A stretch of DNA of 64,000 nucleotides from Parahaliea mediterranea (GTDB taxonomy: Bacteria > Pseudomonadota > Gammaproteobacteria > Pseudomonadales > Halieaceae). Position 1 is the first letter of the stretch; each line of letters opens with the position of its first letter. The stretch spans positions 22,932 through 86,931 of the forward strand of contig NZ_QEWO01000010.1 in NCBI RefSeq assembly GCF_003402235.1. Reading direction: 5' to 3'. The position numbers and the translations under genes are program-made. Positions 51,034 through 59,888 of this stretch are shown in pieces. Under the pieces are notes generated by a model that did no database searches, had not been told where the DNA came from, and was given only the letters and a program-made list of their open reading frames with translations.

Positions 51034-51433
51034 TGTGCTTCACCGACTATTCCTTCTTCTTTATGTAGCCCCGGCCCACGGGTTTGAGGTCACGGTCTTC
51101 ACCGCTGAGGATCTGCCGCCGGTGCGCGGGCTCGAGCGTGCCACGGCGGTCTATACCCTGGGGGATACCCGGATGCCGTTGGCGCGGCTGACGTTTGCCA
51201 ACCCTGGCGATACTGAACAGGCGAAGCGCGAGGCGCTGGATAGGCTGAGCTCGCCGGCCGGCCAGGCGGTCCTGGAGGCCGTGCGCGACAAAGCCACCGC
51301 GGCGGCGATGGCGCAACTCCTGCACATCGAGCGGCTGCCCGCGGTGCTGGTATCGCCGGGCTATGTGGTGTACGGCATCTACGATGTGGCCGAGGCCCTG
51401 CGTAAAGTGGAGGCCTACCGTGCGACTCCCTAG
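51026..51433 (+). CDS. ICE conjugation protein, TIGR03757 family (PFL_4709-like)
   Basis: A 135-residue exported, thioredoxin-like protein: signal region (FLLLYVAPAHG), FEVTVFTAEDLPPVRGLE, and the conserved C-terminal IERLPAVLVSPGYVVYGIYD. Equivalent to TrbC/TraW-N-type factors in other systems (inference). Overlaps the next gene by 14 bp. Confidence 0.88.
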   Translation: MHSVLHRLFLLLYVAPAHGFEVTVFTAEDLPPVRGLERATAVYTLGDTRMPLARLTFANPGDTEQAKREALDRLSSPAGQAVLEAVRDKATAAAMAQLLHIERLPAVLVSPGYVVYGIYDVAEALRKVEAYRATP

Positions 51434-52376
51434 CGCGTGCCTGCTGTGCCTGGCGCTGTGGTGGGGAGCCGGACCGGCCAGCGCGCAGATTACCGGTGGT
51501 AATGCCACCGTCAGCACCACCGAGATTGTCACCGCGGCCTTGGACCTTACCTGCCAGGCTTACCAGCCCATCGGCATCTGTATTTGGATGACCTGTACCC
51601 CGCTGGGGTGTGAGTTCGACTTCTCGGTGCGGGCGGAGCACTACATTCCCGAAGTCGTGGTGACCGCCTACCCCTTTCTCGGCAATACCAGCTGGCCAGA
51701 GTCCAACGGCTTTGTCCGACCCACCGATTTCGCGGAGGACGGCGGTGCCAGCGATGAAGGCGGCGCGACCGGGCGCGAGCAGGCGCTCAAATTCAAAAAC
51801 AGCGATGTGATCGGCTCGCCGGGCGTGGCCGATTACTGGCTGCTCGCGGCGGCCAGCACCGAGGCGCTTCCCTTCTGCACACCGCTCACTTATCCGATGA
51901 CGCCCTATTTTGTGAGCAGCTTTGACCCGGCATGGCGCGACCCCACGGTCGAAGCGGGCCTGTCGCTGCTACATGTTTTCGAGCGGGTAGGGCGGGGCGC
52001 CGCTACCTTTGCCAGCCTGTACCCGCGGCACGGCTTCGTCACCCAGGGCCACGACTATAAAAGTGCGTTGACCGCGGCGATCCGGGCGATGGATATCGTC
52101 AGCCAGGACTACCAGCCCCATGTCTATGTGCCGCTCGATGCGTACGGTACGCCGGGGCAGGGCCAGTGGCCGCCGCAGGGGGTGGCTGAGGCGCGGTATC
52201 AGCAACTGACGCCGACCCTCGAGGCCTGCGCGGTGCTGCCGGATATCGACGACACCCTCTATCCCCACGACCCCTATGCGGGGCGGCTGAACCAGACCCG
52301 TGGCAACGCCTGGCAGGTGTGGCGCCCCTACCGCTGCTGCGAGCCCGCCGGGGCCGTACTGATTTTTACGCTCTAG
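51420..52376 (+). CDS. ICE conjugation protein, TIGR03756 family (PFL_4710-like)
   Basis: A 318-residue exported protein, TraU-like. GTG start at 51420 is followed by a signal peptide (CLLCLALWWGAGPASA). Cys-rich segments CQAYQPIGICIWMTCTPLGC and PYRCCEPAG imply disulfides. Fold and place match TraU of F-like systems, needed for DNA transfer and mating-pair stability. Confidence 0.88.
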   Translation: MRLPSACLLCLALWWGAGPASAQITGGNATVSTTEIVTAALDLTCQAYQPIGICIWMTCTPLGCEFDFSVRAEHYIPEVVVTAYPFLGNTSWPESNGFVRPTDFAEDGGASDEGGATGREQALKFKNSDVIGSPGVADYWLLAAASTEALPFCTPLTYPMTPYFVSSFDPAWRDPTVEAGLSLLHVFERVGRGAATFASLYPRHGFVTQGHDYKSALTAAIRAMDIVSQDYQPHVYVPLDAYGTPGQGQWPPQGVAEARYQQLTPTLEACAVLPDIDDTLYPHDPYAGRLNQTRGNAWQVWRPYRCCEPAGAVLIFTL

Positions 52377-52385
52377 GAGGCGCCG

Positions 52386-53714
52386 ATGGCTCGCATGACC
52401 CGAACTCTCCTGACACTCTCCGTGGTGCTCGGGACTGTGTTTTCCAGCGTCGTGGTACAGGCCACTGACCAGACCTTCTATTACGGTATCGGTGGCGGCG
52501 AGCCGATTTCCAGACCGGCGAGTAATCGCAACAGCACGGTACGGGTCGGTGGCGATGTGGCCTGGAACACCGACCTAATGTGCGGGAATTTCGATATGTC
52601 GGTCTCGGTCAGTGAGCAGCTGGCGGGCATCAAGGGCTCGTTCTCCGACCTCATGGACAATGTCATCAGTGCGGCCACCGGCGCGGTGGCCTCCTTGCCG
52701 GCCCTGGTGATCCAGCGGGTGAACCCGGCCCTCTATGATTTGCTCCAAAACGGGGTGCTGCAGGCCTCCGAGGAATTCCAGATTGCCCGAACCTCCTGCG
52801 AGGAGCTGGTGGGCAAGATGGAAGAGGCGATCGGCAATGACCGCTGGGAAACCGTGGCCAAGGGCGGCTGGTGGGGCGAGCAATCTATGGGTGGCGCGGA
52901 AATCCTGCAGACCAAGGAGGACGCCGATTCCGATGGCGTGGACCGGGGTGTGGTGTGGGTCGGCGGCGGTCGCCGTGGCGGCCGCAACCAGCCGCCGATA
53001 GAACCCGTCGAGGATGCGGCCCGGGCAGGCTACAACCTGTTGCTCAACCGCACGGCCACCAACACCACCAGTGCCACCGCAACCTGCGCCGGGGCGGCGA
53101 TTTGCGAGGAGTGGGAGAACCCGCAGGCCTTCGCCGACTGGACGGTGCGAGTGGTAGGCGATAAATCCATCCGCACCTGTACCGGCTGCGACAAGATCGA
53201 AGTGCAGGCCGGGATGGGCCTGGCCCACGAGGTTGCCCGGCTCTCCGAGGACATCGACATCGAGCTGACCGCGCTGGTGGCGGCGTCCGGTGCTCCCACC
53301 GCCGCTGAACTGGAGGCGGTGTCCGGTGGCCCCAACCTGCGTATCTCCCGCCCGGTGATCGAGGCGCTGCGCGAGGAAAACGTAAACCTGCAGCCGCAAC
53401 TGATTACCCGCCTGGCCGGGGAAATGGCGCTGGCCCGGACGATGGAGCGGGCCATGGTCGCCCGTCGTGCTCTGCTCGCCGGCCGCGATGAGCCCAATGT
53501 GGCGAACGTCGCCGTGGGCGTCGAGGAAATCGAGCGCTACATCGGCGAACTGGAGCAGGACATTGACAACCTGCTCTATGAACTCGACATACGCCAGCGA
53601 GTGGCGACCAGCATGCCCGCGGCCCTGTTGCAGCGGCAGGCCGCGCGCAACCAGGTCATGCAGGTGGAGCCGGTACCGCCCTCCACCTTCCGCGATGGGG
53701 CGAACACGCCATGA
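52386..53714 (+). CDS. ICE conjugation protein, TIGR03755 family (PFL_4711-like)
   Basis: A 442-residue exported protein, TraH-like in position. Signal peptide (LLTLSVVLGTVFSSVVVQA), FYYGIGGGEPISRPASNRNS, and Cys-pairs (CTGCDK). A helical C-terminal part has many Ala/Glu. Probably outer-membrane-associated pilus assembly factor. GGAGG lies right before the ATG. Confidence 0.88.
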   Translation: MARMTRTLLTLSVVLGTVFSSVVVQATDQTFYYGIGGGEPISRPASNRNSTVRVGGDVAWNTDLMCGNFDMSVSVSEQLAGIKGSFSDLMDNVISAATGAVASLPALVIQRVNPALYDLLQNGVLQASEEFQIARTSCEELVGKMEEAIGNDRWETVAKGGWWGEQSMGGAEILQTKEDADSDGVDRGVVWVGGGRRGGRNQPPIEPVEDAARAGYNLLLNRTATNTTSATATCAGAAICEEWENPQAFADWTVRVVGDKSIRTCTGCDKIEVQAGMGLAHEVARLSEDIDIELTALVAASGAPTAAELEAVSGGPNLRISRPVIEALREENVNLQPQLITRLAGEMALARTMERAMVARRALLAGRDEPNVANVAVGVEEIERYIGELEQDIDNLLYELDIRQRVATSMPAALLQRQAARNQVMQVEPVPPSTFRDGANTP

Positions 53715-54058
53715 GCTGGCGCTGGGCCGGCAAAGGCCTGGGCTGGTTGGCCCTGACCACGATGGTACTGGTGGGGATGACCCTGGTTCTGTGGTGGTGG
53801 GGCATGGACCCCCGTGCGCCGGGAGAACGGGTTGGCGAATTGAACACCGCAATCGCGCCCTGGCGTGCGGGATTGCAGGTGCTGCGTGTCATGCTCTGGT
53901 GCCTGGCGGGGTACTACTGGGAAATCCTCGGACAGCGTTGGCTCAGGCTGACACCGGATCAGCAAGGGCAGTGGATGCGCCTGCGGCGTACCGTCATTGG
54001 TGGGTTGCTCATCCTCGAAGGACTGATTGTGCTCAGTCGGCTCCTGGGCGCGGGATAA
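53711..54058 (+). CDS. Small membrane protein of the transfer operon
   Basis: A 115-residue protein with three helices (GWLALTTMVLVGMTLVLWWW; VLRVMLWCLAGYYW; VIGGLLILEGLIVLSRLLG). Found between the TIGR03755 gene and traG in several PFGI-1-class elements. Function unknown. Overlaps the previous gene by four bases. Confidence 0.8.
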   Translation: MSWRWAGKGLGWLALTTMVLVGMTLVLWWWGMDPRAPGERVGELNTAIAPWRAGLQVLRVMLWCLAGYYWEILGQRWLRLTPDQQGQWMRLRRTVIGGLLILEGLIVLSRLLGAG

Positions 54059-54069
54059 GGAACGGGGCG

Positions 54070-55728
54070 ATGGGCGTAGCGAGTTATTTTGAGTTTGTGA
54101 CGACCCTGTTCGGGTGGATTCTGTACCAGGGTATTTGGGCGGTGCTGGTGGATACCGGCATCGTGTTTATCCCCATCATCGCCATGGTGCTTGGTCATGT
54201 CCTGGACAGTCACAAGGGCGGGGATGACGAGGGTTCCGCCGCGATCCAGTCGCTCAAGAAGATTGAGGCAGACTTCATCGCCATGCTCGGCGTGCTGATT
54301 TTCGCGGCGATCCCCATGCTCGATGTCGAGCTGACCGACATGGAGTACCACAAGCCGGCCCTACGCTGTACCGACTCGCCGGAAACCATTTCCGGCACGG
54401 CAACCGGGACCACCTACGACGCGACGCTGGCCACCATGGCCGACCAGACCGGCTCTATCCCCCTATGGTGGGCGATGCTGCATTGGTTGTCCAAGGCGGT
54501 GACCGCCGCGTCGGTCGCGGCGATTCCCTGCTCCTACGATGTGGCGAGCGTCGAATACCGCCTGGCCGAAGCCAATCTGGAAGATCCGGTGCTCAACCAG
54601 GAGCTGGAGCAGTTCAAGAACGATTGCTGGCAGCCGGCGTACTCCCGCCTCAGTCGGACCAACCTGGCGAGCCTGACTCAGGTGGAGAAGGAAGACGCCA
54701 CCTGGCTGGGCTCCGAATACCTGTTGGGCTCAGGGTTGTATGACCGTTACTACAGCACCGTGCCGAACCCGCAATTCGCGTTCAATGCGACCCGCGATGC
54801 GGGCTATGAGGCCTATCAGGTGGAAGGCGGTTTTCCGGATTGCCGGGCGTGGTGGAGCGATGGCGCTGTGGGGCTGCGCCGTCGGGTGTTGGACAACATC
54901 CCGGCCGATCTGCGCAACGAAATGATCTACAACCTTGACAACCTGATCCAGGAAACCTCGACAGTGACGCTCAGTGCGCCGGAGCGGGAAGACGTGTTCC
55001 TGCGCAAATACCTGGCCGTAAAGCGCACCGCGGAGGCGGTGGGCTCTGACATGCCATTGGCGGTGACCTATGGCGATGGCGCGGAGCAGGTCCGCCAGGG
55101 GCGGTTCGCAGACTGGCGTAACAGCGAGAATCTGCTGCTCCAGAGCGCCGGAAACGTGCTCAACACCGGCGCCTACCTGATCCTGGGTGAGGCGGCGCGG
55201 GATGCCGGTGAGGTGGGCGTAGCCTTGATCGGCTCGGCCCTGAAGGCCCCCGCGGCGATGGGGGAAGGCTATGCCATGCGCAACGGCATCAGCCTGTTCC
55301 AGCCCCTGGCGCTCATGATGATGATCATCGCGCTACCATTCCTGCTCATATTCGGGCGCTATGGCCTACGTGCCCTAGTCACACTCAGCGTCATCTATTT
55401 CGGGTTCCATTTCCTGACCTTCATCTGGGCCGTCGCCTTCTGGGTCGATAACAACCTGATCCACCTGCTGACCAGTGCCGGCGGCCTGGGCGTGTTTGCC
55501 TCGGGTACCAGCGTCACCCAGTCGTTGATCCTGCTTTATATATCCCGATTTCTGTACATCGTGTTTCCCATCCTGTATCTCACCGCAGTTGGCTGGGTTG
55601 GCTATCAAGCAGGTGGCGCCGCCAATGAGTTGTCCAACTTCGGAACGAGATCAGGAGCAATTGGGAGTGCGGGAGGTGCTGCAGTAGGACAGGCGGCAAG
55701 CAAAGCTGCCACCAAAGGTAGAGCTTAA
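54070..55728 (+). CDS. traG: Conjugal transfer protein TraG N-terminal domain type
   Basis: A 552-residue polytopic protein of the TraG_N family. Helices at the start (TLFGWILYQGIWAVLVDTGI) and end (LALMMMIIALPFLLIFGRYG onward). A large central periplasmic loop has CTDSPETISG and many aromatic residues. It is the last gene of the operon; the F-type TraG C-terminal entry-exclusion part is absent, as usual for this class. Needed for mating-pair formation and pilus in related systems. Start ATG 54070 with AGGAACGGGG. Confidence 0.88.
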   Translation: MGVASYFEFVTTLFGWILYQGIWAVLVDTGIVFIPIIAMVLGHVLDSHKGGDDEGSAAIQSLKKIEADFIAMLGVLIFAAIPMLDVELTDMEYHKPALRCTDSPETISGTATGTTYDATLATMADQTGSIPLWWAMLHWLSKAVTAASVAAIPCSYDVASVEYRLAEANLEDPVLNQELEQFKNDCWQPAYSRLSRTNLASLTQVEKEDATWLGSEYLLGSGLYDRYYSTVPNPQFAFNATRDAGYEAYQVEGGFPDCRAWWSDGAVGLRRRVLDNIPADLRNEMIYNLDNLIQETSTVTLSAPEREDVFLRKYLAVKRTAEAVGSDMPLAVTYGDGAEQVRQGRFADWRNSENLLLQSAGNVLNTGAYLILGEAARDAGEVGVALIGSALKAPAAMGEGYAMRNGISLFQPLALMMMIIALPFLLIFGRYGLRALVTLSVIYFGFHFLTFIWAVAFWVDNNLIHLLTSAGGLGVFASGTSVTQSLILLYISRFLYIVFPILYLTAVGWVGYQAGGAANELSNFGTRSGAIGSAGGAAVGQAASKAATKGRA

Positions 55729-55731
55729 TGG

Positions 55732-55962
55732 TTAACCATGGGTGTCATGAGTGTCGTGGGGCTTCAGGTATGCTCGTGGGCCGTAGCGTCCATCACCATG
55801 GGGAGAATTCCGATAATAGGAGTCGGTTTCCTCTGAACAACGCTCTGAAGTATCGTCTCGAAAGTCTGCATGACGAAGTACTTCGACTGCAGCAGAGCCA
55901 ACACCGCTCAATACCTTGCCACCAGCACGTGCCAGTTCGTAACAAACGTCTTTTACCGTCAT
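55732..55962 (-). CDS. Small hypothetical protein, convergent with traG
   Basis: A 76-residue charged protein (MTVKDVCYELARAGGKVLSG; ERCSEETDSYYRNSPHGDGR) with a His/Asp-rich tail. GGAGGGCGG precedes the ATG at 55962. No family recognised. Its stop lies 4 bp after the traG stop. Confidence 0.5.
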   Translation of the reverse strand: MTVKDVCYELARAGGKVLSGVGSAAVEVLRHADFRDDTSERCSEETDSYYRNSPHGDGRYGPRAYLKPHDTHDTHG

Positions 55963-56148
55963 CTCACCGCCCTCCGAGCCGGTGTGTCGTCTTTTCAAGC
56001 ATAGCACGACATCCGGCAGGGGAGGGTGGTGGATTCAGGGTGTGCCCGTCACGGCTGATCCCGCAAAATAGGCGCGATACGTGGACGCATTGGCCTGATC
56101 AGCGGGCTCAGTGGTTTGTTTCATCAAATGCCGCCAGGAGGTTGGTCT

Positions 56149-56361
56149 ATGCAGCGAACAACACTCATGCTTGAACTGGAGCCGCGCTAGGTGAAGGCGT
56201 TGCTGGCCTTTACCCGGCAGGTGTCGCGAGACGAGGTAAAGCGCCTGCTGGGCGAGGACGTCGATCCGGAGGCGGTGATCAGTGCGCTGGAAGAATTCCA
56301 TTGGCAGCTGGCATCCTCGGGCGACCGCGAGGCCCTGGAATTGATGTCGAGATATGGATGA
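56149..56361 (+). pseudogene. Small gene interrupted by an in-frame amber codon, upstream of csrA
   Basis: A strong AGGAGG precedes ATG 56149. The frame reads MQRTTLMLELEPR, then TAG (56188-56190), then continues without a break as VKALLAFTRQVSRDEVKRLL to SALEEFHWQLASSGDREALE and a TGA at 56361. Read through, it would give 70 residues. The second part could also start independently at the GTG that follows the TAG. The helical, acidic sequence is not recognised. It ends 14 bp before csrA, so it is probably cotranscribed. Confidence 0.55.
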
Positions 56362-56375
56362 TGGGAGAAACAGGG

Positions 56376-56567
56376 ATGCTGACTCTGACACGCAGGGTGG
56401 GAGAAACCCTCCACATTGGTGACCACACGGCAATTGTGGTTGAAGCACTCGAACACGGGAAGGTCAGGATCAAGGTGCAGAGTGACCAGTCTACACGGAT
56501 GGTGCTGGCGGATGGCAAGCCAGCCGATCGACCCGTCCTCGGCCTGAGCTCCAGCCGAGAGCGATGA
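56376..56567 (+). CDS. csrA: CsrA/RsmA-family RNA-binding regulator, divergent
   Basis: A 63-residue CsrA homologue. MLTLTRRVGETLHIGD keeps Leu4, Arg6 and Arg7 of the RNA-contact strand. The beta-5 strand reads QSTRMVLADG instead of KEV(A/S)VHREEI, so the position of the key Arg44 is Leu. Plasmid-borne CsrA homologues such as RsmQ of pQBR103 are known to rewire host translation. This one might have changed RNA specificity or act by dimerising with the host protein (inference). It overlaps topB by four bases. Confidence 0.88.
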   Translation: MLTLTRRVGETLHIGDHTAIVVEALEHGKVRIKVQSDQSTRMVLADGKPADRPVLGLSSSRER

Positions 56568-58708
56568 GAGTCTTTGTTGCGGAAAAGCCCTCGCTGGGTC
56601 GGGCCATCGCGGCGGTTTTGCCGGGTCCCCAGGAGCGGCACAAGACACACATTCTCTCAGGCGAGGGTAATGTGGTGGTCTGGTGCGCGGGCCATCTCCT
56701 GGCCCAGTGCATGCCGGAGGACTACAACCCCGCCCATGAGAAGTGGGCGCTCGAGCACCTGCCCATTGTCCCTGAAGATTGGCGACTCAAGCTGGCCCCG
56801 AAGGCCCGCGAGCTCTACAACACCATCAAGCGCTATGTGAAACAGGCCTCAATCATTGTCCATGCCGGCGATCCGGATCGGGAAGGGCAGTGGGTCGTTG
56901 ATGCGGTCCTCGAGCAGATTGGCATCGGCAATACACCGGTCAAGCGCGTCCTGATCAGTGACCTCAATCCGTCAGCGGTGCGCAAGGCCCTGCGCACTAT
57001 GCCGGATAACGGCGAGTACCGCGGTCTGCGCGATGCCGCAGTGGGCCGCGCCCGGGCGGACTGGCTCTATGGACTCAATTTGACGCGACTCTACACCCTG
57101 AAAGGTCGCAGCGCGGGCCTATCCGGTGTGCTGAGTGTCGGTCGGGTGCAGACCCCGGTGTTGGGCCTGGTTGTGCGTCGGGACCGCGAGATAGCCGATT
57201 TTCAGCCGCACCCGTTCTATGCGGTAGAGGCCAGTGTGACGGCCGATGGCACCGGATTCACCGCCCAGTGGAGACCAGGTGAGCGCGCTGAATCCTACCT
57301 AGACCCCGACGGGCGTATGATCGACAAGGGCTATGCCCAATCCGTTGCAACCGCACTGACCGGACAGGCGGGCCAGGTCATGGCATTCGCTCGCAAACCG
57401 GAGAAAATTCCACCGCCCTTGCCATTCTCCCTGCCCGAGTTGCAGAAGCTGGCCGCTAAGTTGAAGTGTCTCTCTCCCCGGCGCACCCTCGATCTGGCCC
57501 AGTCTCTCTATGAAAAGCACCAACTGCTGACCTACCCGCGTTCGGACTGCCCCTATCTGCCCCAGGACCACCACGCTGAGGCTAGTGAGGTACGCGAAGC
57601 GATCGCCCGGACCCTGGGCCGGGACCATCACCTGGCGCCGCTGACGGATGCGGTGGACCTGACCCGACATGGCCGCTGCTGGAACGACAGTAAGGTGACG
57701 GCCCACCATGCCATTATTCCGACCACGCGAGCCCTGTCGTCAGCAAACCTGTCACCCGATGAACACTTCATCTACAGCCTGGTGGCACACCGCTACCTGC
57801 TGCAATTTCTGCCGCCCCGGGAATTGCAAAAAACCGCGGTCGATATCGTAGTGCCGACGTCAGTCGGCGATGAGAGGCTGCAGGCGAAGCAGGCCCTGGT
57901 GGTCGATGCGGGCTGGTACGTCTGGCGACACGCACTGGCGGTCGTAGATGTAGCTGACAAGGAAACTAATGAACCGGTGGAGGAGGGCGGAGCGCCGTTG
58001 CCTATCCTGAAACCGGGGCAGCGCATCGAGGTCGTTGAGGCACGCCTGCAGGAAAAGATGACCTCGCCACCGAAGCCCTTCACCGAAGCGACGCTATTGG
58101 ACGCCATGACCGGGGTAGCCCGGTTTGTGGAGGATCCGTTGATCAGAAAGGTGCTGCGGGAAACGGACGGCCTTGGTACGCCGGCCACACAGGCGACGAT
58201 ACTTGAGACGCTCTTCAAGCGGGAGTATCTCAAGAAGCAGCGCAAGACGGTGGTGTCCACGGATCTGGGCAAGGCGCTGATTGATGCACTGCCAGAGTTC
58301 GTGACCCTCCCCGACATGACCGCGTTGTGGGAACTCAATCTGAACCAGATCGTGGAAGGCGACGAGATTCTTGCTCATTTTATGAGCAGCATCCAGGGGC
58401 ACGTGGAAGGCCTGGTGGAGGAGGGTGCCGGTGGATTGGTGATCCCGAAGGCGCTGAAGGGCAACCACACACCACCCCGGAAAGCGACCCGGAAGCGCAC
58501 GCCGGGGAAAGGTGCGAAGACCGCCACTACCCACCCTTGCACTCGCGAAGGTTGTAACGGCCAGCTACGCCGTATCAAAGGCAAGCACGGGTTTTTCTGG
58601 GGCTGCTCTAATTACAAAGATGGCTGTCGAGAGACCCGCAAAGACAGCCGGGGCAAGCCAGCCCGTACAGCGCTCAAGACCCAACACACCCGGTTGACGG
58701 TGTCCTGA
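56564..58708 (+). CDS. topB: DNA topoisomerase III (TopB), ICE/plasmid type
   Basis: A 714-residue type IA topoisomerase. The Toprim domain starts MRVFVAEKPSLGRAI, with the acidic DPDRE near 103-107. The catalytic Tyr is at about 324 in LLTYPRSDCPYL. The C-terminal zinc ribbon reads CTREGCNGQLRRIKGKHGFFWGC. Family members are standard in PFGI-1-class elements, where they are thought to resolve DNA during replication or transfer. Complete. Overlaps csrA and the next small gene. Confidence 0.94.
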   Translation: MRVFVAEKPSLGRAIAAVLPGPQERHKTHILSGEGNVVVWCAGHLLAQCMPEDYNPAHEKWALEHLPIVPEDWRLKLAPKARELYNTIKRYVKQASIIVHAGDPDREGQWVVDAVLEQIGIGNTPVKRVLISDLNPSAVRKALRTMPDNGEYRGLRDAAVGRARADWLYGLNLTRLYTLKGRSAGLSGVLSVGRVQTPVLGLVVRRDREIADFQPHPFYAVEASVTADGTGFTAQWRPGERAESYLDPDGRMIDKGYAQSVATALTGQAGQVMAFARKPEKIPPPLPFSLPELQKLAAKLKCLSPRRTLDLAQSLYEKHQLLTYPRSDCPYLPQDHHAEASEVREAIARTLGRDHHLAPLTDAVDLTRHGRCWNDSKVTAHHAIIPTTRALSSANLSPDEHFIYSLVAHRYLLQFLPPRELQKTAVDIVVPTSVGDERLQAKQALVVDAGWYVWRHALAVVDVADKETNEPVEEGGAPLPILKPGQRIEVVEARLQEKMTSPPKPFTEATLLDAMTGVARFVEDPLIRKVLRETDGLGTPATQATILETLFKREYLKKQRKTVVSTDLGKALIDALPEFVTLPDMTALWELNLNQIVEGDEILAHFMSSIQGHVEGLVEEGAGGLVIPKALKGNHTPPRKATRKRTPGKGAKTATTHPCTREGCNGQLRRIKGKHGFFWGCSNYKDGCRETRKDSRGKPARTALKTQHTRLTVS

Positions 58709-58896
58709 TGGAGTCGCCGCGCTATGAGAAAGTCGCCTGGCCGGCGACGGGTATCAGGGAAGCATCCAGGATAAAGGATTACGACTGGGGATACCTGTAT
58801 TTCTATCTCGATGGGCGGTCGCCGGAATTCCGGCTCACTGAAAAGCCATCTGAGCAGGAGATCCGCGCCCGTTGGGGGCATTATCTGGTGCAGTGA
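58708..58896 (+). CDS. Small hypothetical protein after topB
   Basis: A 62-residue protein beginning in the topB stop (TGATGG). It contains RIKDYDWGYLYFYLDGRSPE and a basic C-terminus (RARWGHYLVQ). No family recognised. The tight coupling to topB supports a real gene. Confidence 0.6.
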   Translation: MESPRYEKVAWPATGIREASRIKDYDWGYLYFYLDGRSPEFRLTEKPSEQEIRARWGHYLVQ

Positions 58897-58906
58897 CGCT
58901 CGAGCG

Positions 58907-59683
58907 TCAGATGTTGCGTGTATAGCGACACTGGGGAAAGGACGAGCATCCCCAAAACGCCTGTCCGGCCCGGCTGCCTCGGCGAGCTTTGCGCCTGACC
59001 AGCGTGGAACCGCAGTGGGGGCAGTCGAGGGCGGTTGCGTCGGCTTGTGTCGGTTGGGCATGCCTGGTCGCGGGCTGTCCTATCAGGCCTTCCAGCTGAG
59101 CACCATCGATCAGATCAATGGCCTTGTCGGCTGCAAATTGACGAGCCTCTTCGGTAAACATGCCCGTGGTGACGACCGCGGCGCTCAGCGCTCCCTCGCT
59201 GACCATGACACCGTAGAGCTCACGTACGACGGTGACGCCGACCTTGTTGGATTTCCAGTGCTTGCACTGGACGATATGGGGCTTGCCGTCACGCTCAAGG
59301 CGAATATCGACCCCACCGTCGGGGCCGTCGGCCAGATTCTCTCTTACGGTGTATCCGCGGCGACGGTAGATTTCAGCAACGTATTCTTCAAACTCGCGCC
59401 AGGACAACCCGCGGATTTCACTGATGCGTCGGTGCGTGTCTACCAGCTGGCGCTTTCGGCGACCGTTCAGATAGGCGAAGGGCATTGGCACCAGCAACAG
59501 GATTGCCAGATAGGGAGCGACTGTCGGCCCTGCCGATCTCATCGCCAAGAAGAGCGGGGTCTCTGGGATAATGGCGGGGACCACATATTTCAGTCCAAGG
59601 AACGCGGCCGCTGCCACCATAGGGCTTACCCACCATGGTGCGACCATTAGATCATCAAGTATTGACCGCTTCTTGCGTCCCAT
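58907..59683 (-). CDS. Mrr-like restriction endonuclease with membrane helices and topoisomerase-type zinc finger
   Basis: A 258-residue protein. Two N-terminal helices (SPMVAAAAFLGLKYVVPAII; APYLAILLLVPMPFAYL) anchor an Mrr-type PD-(D/E)xK nuclease domain, with Asp in ADGPDGGVDIRL and QCK in HIVQCKHWKSNK. The C-terminal four-Cys zinc finger (CPHCGSTLVRRKA ... WGCSSFPQCRYTRN) is of the topoisomerase type. Mrr proteins cut methylated DNA; membrane-bound versions are less understood. The zinc finger resembles that of the adjacent TopB. Confidence 0.87.
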   Translation of the reverse strand: MGRKKRSILDDLMVAPWWVSPMVAAAAFLGLKYVVPAIIPETPLFLAMRSAGPTVAPYLAILLLVPMPFAYLNGRRKRQLVDTHRRISEIRGLSWREFEEYVAEIYRRRGYTVRENLADGPDGGVDIRLERDGKPHIVQCKHWKSNKVGVTVVRELYGVMVSEGALSAAVVTTGMFTEEARQFAADKAIDLIDGAQLEGLIGQPATRHAQPTQADATALDCPHCGSTLVRRKARRGSRAGQAFWGCSSFPQCRYTRNI

Positions 59684-59888
59684 CAGGATTTCCTTTCCAG
59701 CATCTCAGCCTACAATTTTAGCGATCAGTCGCTATAGCAGTACTCGACAGCGTGAAATTTGGGAGGCTGGTCACAGCCATATGACGTGGGGTAGGCACTT
59801 GCGAAATTGCCATGTGGATTTATCCTGCACTCCCGGTTGTGGGTACTTACGTGCCGCCGACCGCGGTCGCCAATGTCGATAGTGTTCA

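Noticed and set aside
52575..53852. Minus-strand frame of 425 codons
   Set aside because: Antisense to a conserved gene of the transfer operon; no independent support.
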